The notes beneath the pieces were generated by a model. That model saw nothing but the letters and a program-made list of their open reading frames with translations, did no database searches and had not been told where the DNA came from. Below, one piece after another: positions 1 through 9,756 of a DNA stretch of 64,000 nt. The number at the start of each line of letters is the position of its first letter. The stretch's first letter is position 1. Both the position numbers and the translations under genes were made by a program. Source of the DNA: Hemibagrus wyckioides (Eukaryota > Chordata > Actinopteri > Siluriformes > Bagridae); assembly GCF_019097595.1 (NCBI RefSeq), contig NC_080717.1:8896501-8960500 (forward strand), in the 5' to 3' direction.

Positions 1-172
1 CTGTCTGAGAAGCTACACCAAGGGAAGGAAGAAGAACCGGAGTGGCTGGTAAACCTTCGTCAGCTGTTTGCGGACGGAGTGTATAAGCTGAAGAACTCCG
101 AACGTGGCCTCATGACTAGTGAGATGTTCAGTCTCCAGCGTCCACGTCAGGAAGGCCACATTACACCATGGG
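1..172 (+). CDS. Last Sec16-like exon of the left Sec16-Pim gene (partial)
   Basis: This exon is the left counterpart of 60771-60942. It is open from base 1 and encodes the C-terminal part of a Sec16-type domain (LSEKLHQ..., then EPEWLVNLRQL, which resembles the Sec16 'P.WL..LRQL' segment). It ends in HITPW plus one base before a GT donor at 173. The leftover G joins AG of the exon at 521 to make the Glu of [11 protein letters not shown], so Sec16-like and kinase sequence are joined in phase. It differs from the right copy by a few residues (LFADGVYKLKNSER here, LYADGVYKVKNSGR there). The upstream Sec16-like exons lie outside the window, so whether this copy has them is unknown. Confidence 0.75.
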
Positions 173-520
173 GTATGTTCATCCACCATTTGGACATAAA
201 ACTGTACCTAAAGAATCACACAGCAAAGAATTTACAGTAATGATTTAAAGTCCGGTAAAGATTTTTAGCACACGTCTGTCAGATCTTTAACACATTACAC
301 TGGGCCAAAACAGTCTAATCAGCTTCATATATTTTGCCTGAAAAGGTTTATTAAAAGGTTTGAATTTAATATGGTCATATTTATATAAAGTGTATGTTAG
401 TCTTTGGGTAAGAGACAGAAGGGATCAGAGCTTAGGTAGCTGAAAAGATGATTTCAGATTGATTTTTCAAGACGACACACTTCTTATTTGTTACTGAATG
501 ATTGTATATTTGTTTAACAG

Positions 521-1822
521 AGGTGTTTGAGTCCCTGTACACTCCGGGAGAGCTGCTGGGTGAAGGAGGCTTCGGGAGCGTCTGTGCAGGAGTCCGTAAT
601 GCTGACGGAAAACAGGTAAGCGGACTGCACATCTACAGTTCATTTGCACTAATCGACACAATTCATCACAACTTATATGTCTTAGTGAGGTTTTCTATAA
701 GAATGTAATTGTGTTGTATATGCGAATAGGTTGCCATTAAATACGTGGGGAAGGAAATGAATGAAGCTTTCATCACCATTGTAAGTAAACTTCCTTTACT
801 TCTGAGGTTATGTGTGGAATTATGTGTCAATTACTAATCCAAGCCTTTTATACTGTAACATTTCTGTTTACCATAATTTAGACCTAATCACGCCGCACCC
901 ATGCTAAGTGTGTCTGTTTATATTTCAGCCTGGAGAGACAAACAGCCTTCCTCTGGAAGTTGCTTTAATGCAAATGGTGTCCAAGCCATATTGCCATGAA
1001 AATGTCTTGGAGCTGATCGAGTGGTTCGAGATGTCGGACTGCTTCATCTTGATCCTGGAGAGACCAATCCCCTGCACAGACCTCCGAAAATTCCTAAAAG
1101 GTCACAAAGGGCGACTGTCTGAATCACTGGCAAAACACATCATGCGTCAGGTGGTTCAGGCCGCTCGCCACTGCTCTGAATGTGGTGTCCTGCACCGTGA
1201 CATCAAGCCGGAGAATATTCTCATCAACACCGACACACACCAGCTGAAGCTGATAGACTTTGGCTGTGGTGATTTGCTGCAGGACACCCCCTACAGATAT
1301 TATGCAGGTAAGCACATCATAGGTCTTGGAAAGAATAAAAACATGCAGTGGACAACCATTTTTGTGACGTTGCTCCTTCTGTCTTTTTCACTCAGGAACT
1401 AGAGCTTACTTCCCACCTGAGTGGATATGTGAGGGCGAGTATATGGGTGATCATGCTACCGTCTGGAGTCTGGGAGTTCTACTGTTTGACATGGTATGTG
1501 GAGAACTGCCCTTCTGGTGCGAGAAGGACATCGTTGCCCGGGACTTGCACTTTGCTAACGACCTGTCCGAAGGTGAGAAAGTCCAAACACATCAAGTTTA
1601 GATATGTATAGTAATGTTGGAAAACTTGCCTTTCACAATAAATGAATCATATTAATTGATTTTCCAAAATCTAGAATGTCTGACTAAATGTCTCTCTCAT
1701 CACTACACACAGGTTGCCGTGACCTGATCCAGTGGTGTCTGGAGCTATATCCTCACTGGCGCCCAACGTACGAGCAAATCCTCAGCCACCAGTGGTTTGA
1801 GGAACCTAAGAAGAATGTCAAG
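521..1822 (+). CDS. Pim-like Ser/Thr kinase domain 1, left gene
   Basis: Five exons with GT/AG borders and continuous phase: 521-615, 730-780, 929-1307, 1396-1572 and 1713-1822. Kinase landmarks in order: glycine loop [13 protein letters not shown] lysine, the conserved Glu in PLEVALM, a Pim-type hinge ERPIPCTDL with the extra proline typical of Pim kinases, catalytic [20 protein letters not shown] in place of APE, the WSLGVLL helix, and [13 protein letters not shown] at the C-lobe end. All catalytic residues are present, so an active cytosolic Ser/Thr kinase is expected. It is preceded in phase by the Sec16-like exon (1-172) and followed by a linker exon leading to a second kinase (2265 onward). 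If the donor at 1823 were not used, the frame would stop four codons into the intron (TGA at 1832), giving a single-kinase protein. Confidence 0.85.
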
Positions 1823-2264
1823 GTGAGTCAGTGAGAAGAGATTAGACCGTAATATATCGAGCAGAAACATGCTATACTAGTCCAGATTACATGGCTTGTA
1901 CTGCTCAGTAACAGAGATTGGTGTGCTTACCTGATTATATGAGATTACACAAATCTAATCACATAGAGGCTCAAAATAAAAGAGATTATCCTTGATAAAA
2001 TAGTTTTCAATGAGATCATCTAGAAGTAAAGCTAACAACCCATTAACACACAAAGTAATCTGTGGCTATAGAAATGTTCAGCTCAAAAATAACACTAAGA
2101 AATATGTAGAACACATTCATTTCACTCTTCTATTCTAGGAAAGTGAAGGCTGTTTCTGTTTAATTCATTTCTGAAGATGTGTTTGCATTACATGCAGTCA
2201 AATATTAGGCATATCCAGTATGATTTATGACGTGTGAATTAAGTATGTACAATATTTTTTTCAG

Positions 2265-3633
2265 GTACAGAACCTGTGTCCTCTTCCTGAGAACATCATC
2301 ACGCCATGGGGTATGTTAGAATCCACCATTTCCAAAAATGTTGCTGTAATGTGTTGCTAGTGAATGTATAACTTTTCTGCAGATTTTCTTATTTCAGCTT
2401 GATTTGAATGATGGTCTGTTTGTTTAACAGAGGTGTTTGAGTCGTTGTACACCCCGGGAGAGATGCTGGGTGAAGGAGGCTTCGGGACAGTCCGTGCGGG
2501 AATCCGTAATGCTGATGGCAAGCAGGTCATTAGACTGTGCATGACATCTACAGTCCATTTGCACTTAGTAACCATTGTTAAGCGTTTGAAAAATGATCGA
2601 TGTCCCTGAGGGACAATCCCAGGGTTAAACAATAACACTTGCCTGATTGCCAGAAGATAAATTCATCACCATTGTAAGTAAACTTCTACTTCTGAGATTC
2701 TTCTGCAGAGACGACATAGAGTCCAAATAACACCCACCTGATAGACCAAATGATGTGTCCGTTTACTCAGTCCTACTAAAATAATCCTAAACTACTTACC
2801 TTCAACTTAGAGTTCACATTCAGATTGTATTCCCTATCATCCATAATAGATATCTGAATCATTACCAGTTCATACCTTCGTATTGTATCATCTCTGATTC
2901 AGTAGATTAGAAGAATTCGCTCCTGTCCAGGACTAACTGTATCTGTTCGTATTTCAGCCTGGAGAAACAAGCAGCCTTCCCCTGGAAGTTGCACTAATGA
3001 AAAAGGTCTCCAAGCCGCTTCCTTGCGACAATGTGCTGGAGTTGATTGAATGGTTCGAGATGTCCGATTGCTACATCTTGGTCCTGGAGCGACCCAGCCC
3101 ATGCATGGACCTCCAGCAGTTCCTTAAACATCACGACGGCAGATTGTCAGAAGCACTGGCTCAGAAAATCATGAGCCAGGTGGTTAAAGCCGCTCGTCAC
3201 TGTTGTCAAGCCGGTGTTTTCCATGGTGACATCAAGGCGGAGAACCTTCTCATCAACCCTGACACGCTGGATGTGAAGTTAATCGACTTTGGCTGTGGAG
3301 CTCTGCTCTCTGACACGCCCTACACAGAATATGAAGGTAAGTGCATAATAGGTAGGAGACAGAATCAAAGAGAACGAAGTGAAGTTTCAACAGTGCTGAC
3401 GGTGCTCCTTCTCTCTTTTTTGCTCAGGAACTTGGAGTATCTCTCCACCTGAGTGGGTGTGCGATGGAGAGTATTTCGGATATCCTGCCACCATTTGGAG
3501 TCTGGGAGTTCTCCTTTTTTACCTGGTCTGCGGACACATGCCCTTCCATAATGAGGATGACTGGACTTGGAACCTGAATGTCGGCCCGCATTTGAAGACA
3601 TCCTAAACCATGAATGGTTTAAATCTGGTGAAG
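2265..3633 (+). pseudogene. Decayed Pim-like kinase domain 2, left gene
   Basis: The linker exon (2265 or 2271 to 2310, ending ENIITPW) and glycine-loop exon 2431-2525 (LGEGGFGTV) are intact. The next exon should carry VALK, but about 415 bp present on the right (63420-63833) is missing, leaving only EDKFITI at about 2653-2673. Exon 2958-3336 is open but has HGDIKAEN where the family has HRDIK.EN. The following exon starts at 3428 (PPEW, WSLGVLL) and runs at NEDD directly into the C-lobe sequence RPAFEDILNHEWF (about 3566-3633) in another frame, so an intron and parts of two exons are deleted and a TAA arises at 3604. Loss of the β3 lysine exon and the out-of-frame join make an active kinase very unlikely. 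A transcript ending after kinase 1 is still possible. Confidence 0.8.
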
Positions 3634-4195
3634 GTTCTTTTTTCTTTTTCTTTTCAAGCAAAAGCCATTTGCTGTCATTGCTTAACTAGCCTGAAATAGT
3701 GAATACTTAAGCATCGGCTAGTCACGTGACTGTCACATGATCGTACTGCACTGAGAGAGTTCTTGTGGTCAGTCAGTATTGTCAGAATTGCCTGAAATCT
3801 CCGCTGTTTCTTGGGCAGTTTGCCAGAGCTGCGCTCCAATTTTGTGGCGTTATGTTATGTTTTGTATTCCTTTGAGTTTTTGATTCAAGTTACCTACTGA
3901 TGTCCTGATTATGTTTTGCTTAATTTTTGTTATAATAAATATTATGTTTAAAGTTATTCCGCCGTGTCATCTCCCTTAATGCTGCATCTTTGCATCTTGG
4001 TGTAACAAATAAATATATATAACAAAAGCAACAAAAGTGAGTACACCCTAAGTGATAACAGCTGTACATCATTTAAGCATGCAAAGTCACATGTCCTATT
4101 CATCATGTTCATGTGTTTGTCAGCTTGATAGGACCATACAAATTTGTGTATCTTATATTAGAACATTTAAAATTTAATGCTTTGAGTACAATTCA
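3634..4195. other. Gene-free stretch after the left kinase locus
   Basis: No coding region is recognised. A T-rich stretch follows the truncated kinase, and an AATAAA lies at about 3935, compatible with a 3' end or with the end of an unidentified repeat. Nothing else could be assigned. Confidence 0.4.
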
Positions 4196-4460
4196 CTCAA
4201 CTGTTAGTGGGTGGGATATATTAGGCAGTAAGTGAACATTTTGTCCTCAAAGCTGATGTGTTAGAAGCAGGAAAAATGGACGTGTGTAAGGATTTGAGGC
4301 AGTGTCATGCTTTGGGCAATGTTCTGCTGGGAAACCTTGGGTCCTGCCATCCATGTGGATGTTGACACGTTCCACCTACCTAAGCATTGTTGCAGACCAT
4401 GTACACCCTTTCATGGAAACGGTATTCCCTGATGACTGTGGCCTCTTTCAGCAGGGTAAT

Positions 4461-6167
4461 TGTCGGAACTCAGAGCCCCCTCCGAGTGGACATATCACCG
4501 GGTGGAATTTTTAGATTGTGTCTATTTCTCTTAGCTTTCCATAATCTTACCCAATGAACTCAATAAACTATAAAAACTTAGCCAAAATAAAGGAGATCTC
4601 AGTCAGCAGATGAGAAGAAGCAGGTTTCTTTATTCAGCCATGCAGTCAACAACATGCATTTATGAAGAGAGCAGCTGGTTTTTAAAATCCCTGAGAAATT
4701 CCCCTCTACTTATACTACTTATACCCCAATATTTAAATATTTCCAGCAATTTCCCATTATTTTCAATGTATGGCTACTTTAGTCCCTCCTTCCTTAATTT
4801 ACATACTTTTGCCATTTCCCATTATTTTCCTACTTGTACCGATACCGCCCCTAAATTAATATCATCCTCCCCTTGATGATGTCAATTTTTCCTCCTCTCA
4901 AGTTTCCCTTGTTTTCAGGCTAAGTCAGCAATTTTCAAGAAAAAATTGCACTTACTTATAAGCGCTGCTTCCTTATCAACTTCATTTGACCACAACCTCC
5001 CAAGCTGCTTCCTCGGATCATCCCGACCTCACACGCTGCCTTCCACAACTATGTGTAAGTACCCTGACCTCTCCTCTGTGTCATATTGACATTTCTTTAT
5101 CTGCTTGATCTAAGTTAGATGCGTTTCTATTTTTTAAGTAAGCCTTGCCATTATGCTGTCTCATATCCTTCCCGCCAATGCTCTTCACTACCATAGACCA
5201 AGTCACACTGCCCTAACAGCCTACCACTGTCCTGTCACAGTAACCTGGCTCACCGCACACACTGTTTCCTCTTGCCTTAGTGCATATCCTGGGCCTTGAG
5301 CTTTTAAGCGTTTCACTCTTATTGTCTGCTAAGCTTTATTTAAGATTACATAGTCACACGATATGCACCTCACTCATCCCTATTTTTCCTTCTAGCTCAG
5401 TCAGCCTGCCGTGCTATCTTCTGAAGAAGTCCCAGGGGTGCTCTGTGACACTGTCGCCAGTATCGGCTGTCTTGCCTGGCTATTGAGCTTACTGGTTTCC
5501 TAGAACACCTATCTGACACCTCCATCCCCGAGTCCTCTCACCTTACTCACCATATCGTGAGAGATGCCCTCTGTCTCGATCAGAGCACCCAATTTCACCC
5601 CAAAACCTGTGATCAGTCTACTCAGACCCTCTACTGGCATTGGACACGCGCTACCTCTCAAGGCATCCAGACTATTGAGATCTCTTCTGATGATTCTTCC
5701 TCTGACTCTTCTTCACCTCCTAACTCTCCTGACGTTCCCCAACGTTCTCCTGGCTTTGTGCCTTTGCTTTACAGTATTCACAATATTCCCCAATCTTCTC
5801 CTGTCTATTCGCCTCCAGTTTCTCCCACTGATTACTCTCCCACTTCTCCTCAGGAACCTGAGGTCCCTTCTTCTACAGCTGACCCTCCGGTCCCACTGAT
5901 CCCACTGGACAGGCTGACTGACTGAGCTGTAACTCCTAATGTTTCAATAAATTTCTCTTTCCTTCTTCCTGTCTCAGTGTGGTTATTACACCAGTATACT
6001 AATATTAATGGTTTTGCATGATTATTATAAAGGTTATACATGATTATTATAAATTTGCATTAATCAAAGCCAGCTACTAGTCAATAGCTAAATATTTTGG
6101 ATAGGTAAACACTACTGATAAGCAGGGTATTGCTATTTTAAAGCTAAGCATATAATTTTCTCCGACA
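4461..6167 (-). mobile_element. Solo LTR of an LTR retrotransposon or endogenous retrovirus
   Basis: The 1,707-bp insert begins TGTCGGA and ends TCCGACA (TG...CA ends with a short inverted repeat). It is flanked by the 4-bp duplication TAAT (4457-4460 and 6168-6171). The related Tc1 sequence at 53901-53920 keeps the uninterrupted site, which proves insertion. Orientation is less certain. On the minus strand a TATAAG box (4718-4723) lies about 85 bp before AATAAA (4629-4634), followed by about 170 bp to the end, a good U3-R-U5 layout. On the plus strand AATAAA occurs at about 5946. There is no internal coding domain, primer site or second LTR, so this is a recombined solo LTR. The family was not identified. 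Confidence 0.8.
5557..5925 (+). CDS. Hypothetical Ser/Pro-rich ORF inside the solo LTR
   Basis: A 122-codon open frame, with an acidic serine run (SSDDSSSDSS) followed by Pro/Ser-rich sequence with repeated SPxYSP-like motifs, reminiscent of a disordered activation or interaction region. AATAAA follows about 20 bp after its stop. If the LTR reads on the minus strand, this ORF is antisense to it. It may be a chance frame in Pro/Ser-rich U3 sequence. No family recognised. Confidence 0.25.
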   Translation: MRDALCLDQSTQFHPKTCDQSTQTLYWHWTRATSQGIQTIEISSDDSSSDSSSPPNSPDVPQRSPGFVPLLYSIHNIPQSSPVYSPPVSPTDYSPTSPQEPEVPSSTADPPVPLIPLDRLTD

Positions 6168-6983
6168 TAATGCACCGTGCGACAAAGCCCAAATGGTTCA
6201 GGAATGGTTTGATGAGCACAAAAATGAGTTTGAGGTGTTGACCTGGCCTCCAAATTCCCCAGATCTCAATCCAATCCAGCATCTGTGGGATGTGCTGGAC
6301 AAACAAGTCCGATCCATGGAGGCCTCACCTTGCAACTTACAGGACTTTAAGGATCTGCTGCTAACATCTTGGTGCCAGATACCACAGCATACCTTCAGGG
6401 ATCTAGTGGAGTCCATGCCTCGATAGGTCAGGGCTGTTTTGGCAGCAAAAGGGGGACCAACACAATATTAAGCAGGTGGTCATAATGTTATGCCTGATCA
6501 ATGTATATGATACAGTATATAATGAAACATATACAATTGAATAATATAAACAGTTCTACGTATATTTAAAAGGATTTGCAGTATGAGTATATTGTGAATA
6601 AGAATCTCAGAATGAGCTCAGTTTTCATGATTACAGCAGAAGGTTTTAAATTCAAGTCTACATTATATTCATATAAGATCATCGACTGAAGCAACGGTGA
6701 GATTTGGGCATGAACTGTTGATGGGAAGTGCAGATTTTTAAGCTATCCATGTGTGTTCATCCACAGCAGCAGACGTTGAGTCATAAATGCAGACGGCTCC
6801 AAGCAGAAGATCATAAATATGATGATATTGAATGAAAGCAAACAGCAGCCACTCAGGTATAAGGTTCCTAATTTATTTACAGGAATTTATTTACAGATAT
6901 TCAAATTCATTTACAGGAATATATTTACAGGAATTCAAATTTATTTACAGGAATTATAATTTATTTGTAATTATAATTAGTAA

Positions 6984-7343
6984 TTAGAATTTGTTGGGTG
7001 CTGATGGTCTGATCCAACACGGCCAATTCATCATCTGTGGAATAAAAACATGTTTAAATTAATATAGAGTATTGTAGAAGATAATGTTTCCTTATGTGAT
7101 TTCTTGTTCAATTGTCATGAAAATAAAATTACATAATATTTATTGTAGAAGAATGCAGTAGGGTTCTAGTACAATCCATGTGATCTGGATCATATTCTGT
7201 GTTAGTTCATTTTAATTAGATCTGATGTTTTACCTGGCTAACCTGAAGGGCTTCTGTGAACCACCCATGTTTACTGATCTGCTTGAGGCTTGGTCTTTTG
7301 GTGGGATCTTGCTCCAAGCGCCAGTTGATCAGATGGCGGCAGG
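6984..7343 (-). pseudogene. Orphan last two exons of a Pim-like kinase
   Basis: On the minus strand, exon 7343-7234 encodes CRHLINWRLEQDPTKRPSLKQISKHGWF (in part) with an intact acceptor and donor. Exon 7034-6984 encodes a 16-residue tail starting MMNWPCWIRPSAPNK and a stop. These are copies of 52805-52914 and 53115-53165. No upstream kinase exons follow beyond 7445, so this is a partial inverted copy. One visible change from the right copy is WCLEQ to WRLEQ. Confidence 0.85.
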
Positions 7344-7501
7344 CTGTGTGGGCAGTGATGTAAACAGAGACAGAAATTTAGTCACTAATTTTTAATCTTC
7401 ACTATCATTTTTCTCAGATTTGTTGTAATATCTCAAAATGCTGAGATGCAAAATGCAAATTCATACACCTCCGTTCATTCAATTGCTTCCCTTACGGCTG
7501 A

Positions 7502-7882
7502 TTGCCTGATTGGCAGACTGTACAAAGAGAAAAGTGTCTTTTAGAAAAGTGTCTTTCATATCCACCAAGTGCATATGAGCCACATGTTATTCCACCAAGT
7601 GGTTATGCACCAAGCGCTAATCCACCAAGCGCTTATGGACCATTTGCTTTTCCACCAAATGCTTATGGACCATTTGCTTCTGGACCACTTGTTTATGCAC
7701 CAAGTGCTTATGCACCAAGCACTCATGGACAATTTGCATATGCACCATGTGCTCCTGCACCAAGTGTTTATTGCCACCGACAGCAGCGCATTGTTTTCTG
7801 TTTTTCTTCCCGCAGACAGCGTCAAACACCGTACTCGCGTCCGTCTCTGAGGAACAGAAACCAAGTCCGGGACATTGCATAA
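7502..7882 (+). CDS. Hypothetical ORF with Pro/Ala/Tyr-rich 5-residue repeats
   Basis: A 126-codon frame whose middle is built from about 14 units of 5 residues (PPSAY, GPFAF, APSAY and variants). It is flanked by a short N-terminal part and a basic C-terminal part (RQRQTPYSRPSLRNRNQ). The other plus frame and one minus frame are also open over the repeat, as expected for a 15-bp tandem repeat, so the open frame is weak evidence for a gene. No family recognised. Confidence 0.25.
   Translation: MPDWQTVQREKCLLEKCLSYPPSAYEPHVIPPSGYAPSANPPSAYGPFAFPPNAYGPFASGPLVYAPSAYAPSTHGQFAYAPCAPAPSVYCHRQQRIVFCFSSRRQRQTPYSRPSLRNRNQVRDIA
7557..7776. repeat. 15-bp tandem repeat (minisatellite)
   Basis: Roughly 14 imperfect copies of a 15-bp unit resembling TATGGACCATTTGCT / TATGCACCAAGTGCT. 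The period is a multiple of three, so all frames without a stop stay open across the block. Confidence 0.85.
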
Positions 7883-8695
7883 AATCATGCATACATATTA
7901 TACATACATATATTAAACATATTACTGTATATATATTAGTTAAAATATCAAAGATCTGCCACATGTAAAGTAATATATATGTAATGTAATTTTTTTCTTT
8001 CTGCAGCTCCATTTCAACTTTTTAGATATTTTCTCCACAGGTAGGTATAAATAAATTTTATTATATTTTAGCTAACACTGTATTTAAATCTGTCTTTTCT
8101 TTTTTAACAGGTCTGCAGGACTTAAGGACATCATCTTTAGCCTGTATAGAATTTGTATCTTTTCCCATATCAATCCCACCACCCCAATTACCCCCTCATC
8201 CCTCTTTGTAGATATCCCTCTTATCTTATATATCATCTGTAAATAGTTCTATATCTGTAAATAGTTTTTTCTTTTAGTGTAGTGTCTATATAGATGAAGT
8301 CAATAAAAATATTTTATTAGCATCTATTGAAGCCTCATTCTGATCATTTCTATTCATTAATATACAGTGTTCCTTTAAAAAGCAACCCAAACACACAAAA
8401 TGAATTTCTCATTAATGTAAATATATAATAATCCTTTTTAAAGAATGACTGAAACTGTGAGTTATTCACTAAAATGTGAAAAATGAAAAATAACAAAATT
8501 CAGATTTTTATAGCCTACACAAATTTAAGAGAGCCAGCCTGTAGAAAAGTCTGATTATAGATTGTAATTGTAGAAACCAACAATCTGTGATTTTCTGTGT
8601 ATAGAGCTGAAGTTTTTACTGATGCAAAATTACTGCTTAAACCTTACTGTCTGCTGTAGGTGGCACATTCATAGTAGGGGAATTATTATAATTAC

Positions 8696-8750
<55 letters not shown>

Positions 8751-8949
8751 TGGAAATCTCTCCTAGCTTCTAAAGAGTTCATGTTATAATTACATGTGTT
8801 TTCACCTCATAATTATAATATTTTCACCAAGGCATCTTTTGTGAATGTGGTCAACAGCAAGCAGGAAATTACCTATGGTTTATTTAGCTTTTTCATGAGG
8901 TTATAAATTTGTCATGACATATTATTTATACACATATTTATCATGCATA
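7883..8949. other. Gene-free AT-rich stretch with possible 3' ends
   Basis: Contains splice-like motifs (TTTTAACAG near 8110) and an AATAAAAATATTTTATT block at about 8302-8320 that could be a polyadenylation signal. No coding exon was recognised. An (ATT)n tract lies at 8695-8751. Confidence 0.4.
8695..8751. repeat. (ATT)n microsatellite
   Basis: About 19 uninterrupted ATT units. Confidence 0.95.
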
Positions 8950-9300
8950 CAGCGATCAGCTTCAACATAAAAAACACAGGCGTAATACTCTGTAGATCCT
9001 CCACCAAAAACAGCTCTGACCCCTCGAGCCAGGGACTCCACAACACCTCTGAAGGTGTGCTGTGGCATCTGGCACCAAGATATTAGCAGCAGATCCTTCA
9101 AGTCTTGTAAGCTGGGAGGTGGGACCTCAATGAATCAGACTTGTTTGTCTAGCACAGCCCACAAATGGTCTGTTGGATTGAGATCTGGGGAATTTGAAGG
9201 CCAAATCAACACCTTCTGGAGATGCTCTGACCAAGTCATCTAACCATTACAATCTGGCCCATGTCAATTTGCTCAGATCCTTACACTTCCAATAATCCAA
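8950..9300 (-). mobile_element. Tc1/mariner fragment
   Basis: The minus strand encodes the degenerate C-terminal end of a Tc1-like transposase (equivalent of NSPDLNPI...LWAVLDKQV), then an internal deletion into N-terminal sequence. It is a diverged relative of the fragment at 9344-9640. Confidence 0.7.
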
Positions 9301-9343
9301 AAATTTATTCTGGTAGCTACTTCATTTATTCTGGCAACAATCA

Positions 9344-9640
9344 GACATAACATTATGACCACCTGCCTAATATTGGGTTGATCCCCCTTTTGCTGCTAAA
9401 ACAGCCCTGACCCAACAAGGCAGGGACTCCACTAGATCTCTGAAGGTGTGCTGTGGTATCTGGCCCTAAGATGTTAGCAGCAGATCCTTAAAGTCCTGTA
9501 AGTTGCAAGGTGGGACCTCCATTAATTGGACTTGTTTGTCCAGCACATCCCACAGATGCTGGATTGGACTGAGATCTGAGGAATTTGGGGGCCAAGTCAA
9601 CACCTCAAACTCATTATTGTGCTCATCAGTGCAAAGAACC
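9344..9640 (-). mobile_element. Tc1/mariner 3' fragment
   Basis: Starts with the terminal sequence ACATAACATTATGACCACC shared with 53590 and 57737, followed by transposase C-terminal coding sequence on the minus strand. Truncated at about 9640. Confidence 0.75.
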
Positions 9641-9756
9641 CTAAAGTGGAAATAAAAATGTCCTTATACAGTTAAACCTGATCAATTATCTATAGCTGTT
9701 AATACATCCACCTGGTGTCATGCTATTACTTGCTTCATATTACTTGTAAAGGTGGG

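Larger units (their letters stand above)
1..2816. repeat. Left copy of a direct segmental duplication
   Basis: Bases 1-2639 match 60771-63419 almost base for base, introns included. After a gap on the left, 2653-2816 matches 63837-64000, where the window ends. The copies lie 60.77 kb apart in the same orientation. Few substitutions are visible, so the duplication is recent. Confidence 0.9.
4196..6506 (+). mobile_element. Tc1/mariner relic, internally deleted and split by an LTR
   Basis: The 5' part (about 4196-4300) has the same leader as the fuller element at 57735-58906 (read on minus), including a degenerate start region. It then jumps by an internal deletion to transposase sequence equivalent to MLWAMFCWE, runs to 4460, is interrupted by a solo LTR, and resumes at 6168 with the C-terminal transposase (WPPNSPDLNPIQHLWD, carrying the third catalytic acidic residue). 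It ends near a terminal repeat, CATAATGTTATGCCTGATCA. Inactive. Confidence 0.8.
4418..7445. repeat. Left arm of a large inverted duplication
   Basis: Without the solo LTR, this arm is the reverse complement of 52695-53956. It covers the last two exons of a Pim-like kinase, the 3' flank and part of a Tc1 element. The breakpoint beside the kinase lies near the intronic CATTTTGAGAT sequence, and the other lies within the Tc1 element. The arms are about 45 kb apart and flank the 5S array. Confidence 0.85.

Noticed and set aside
1822..1835. Kinase 1 as the end of a separate single-kinase gene
   Set aside because: Not excluded, but exon borders and phase favour continued splicing into the linker exon. 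There is no polyA signal or promoter-like sequence between the kinases.
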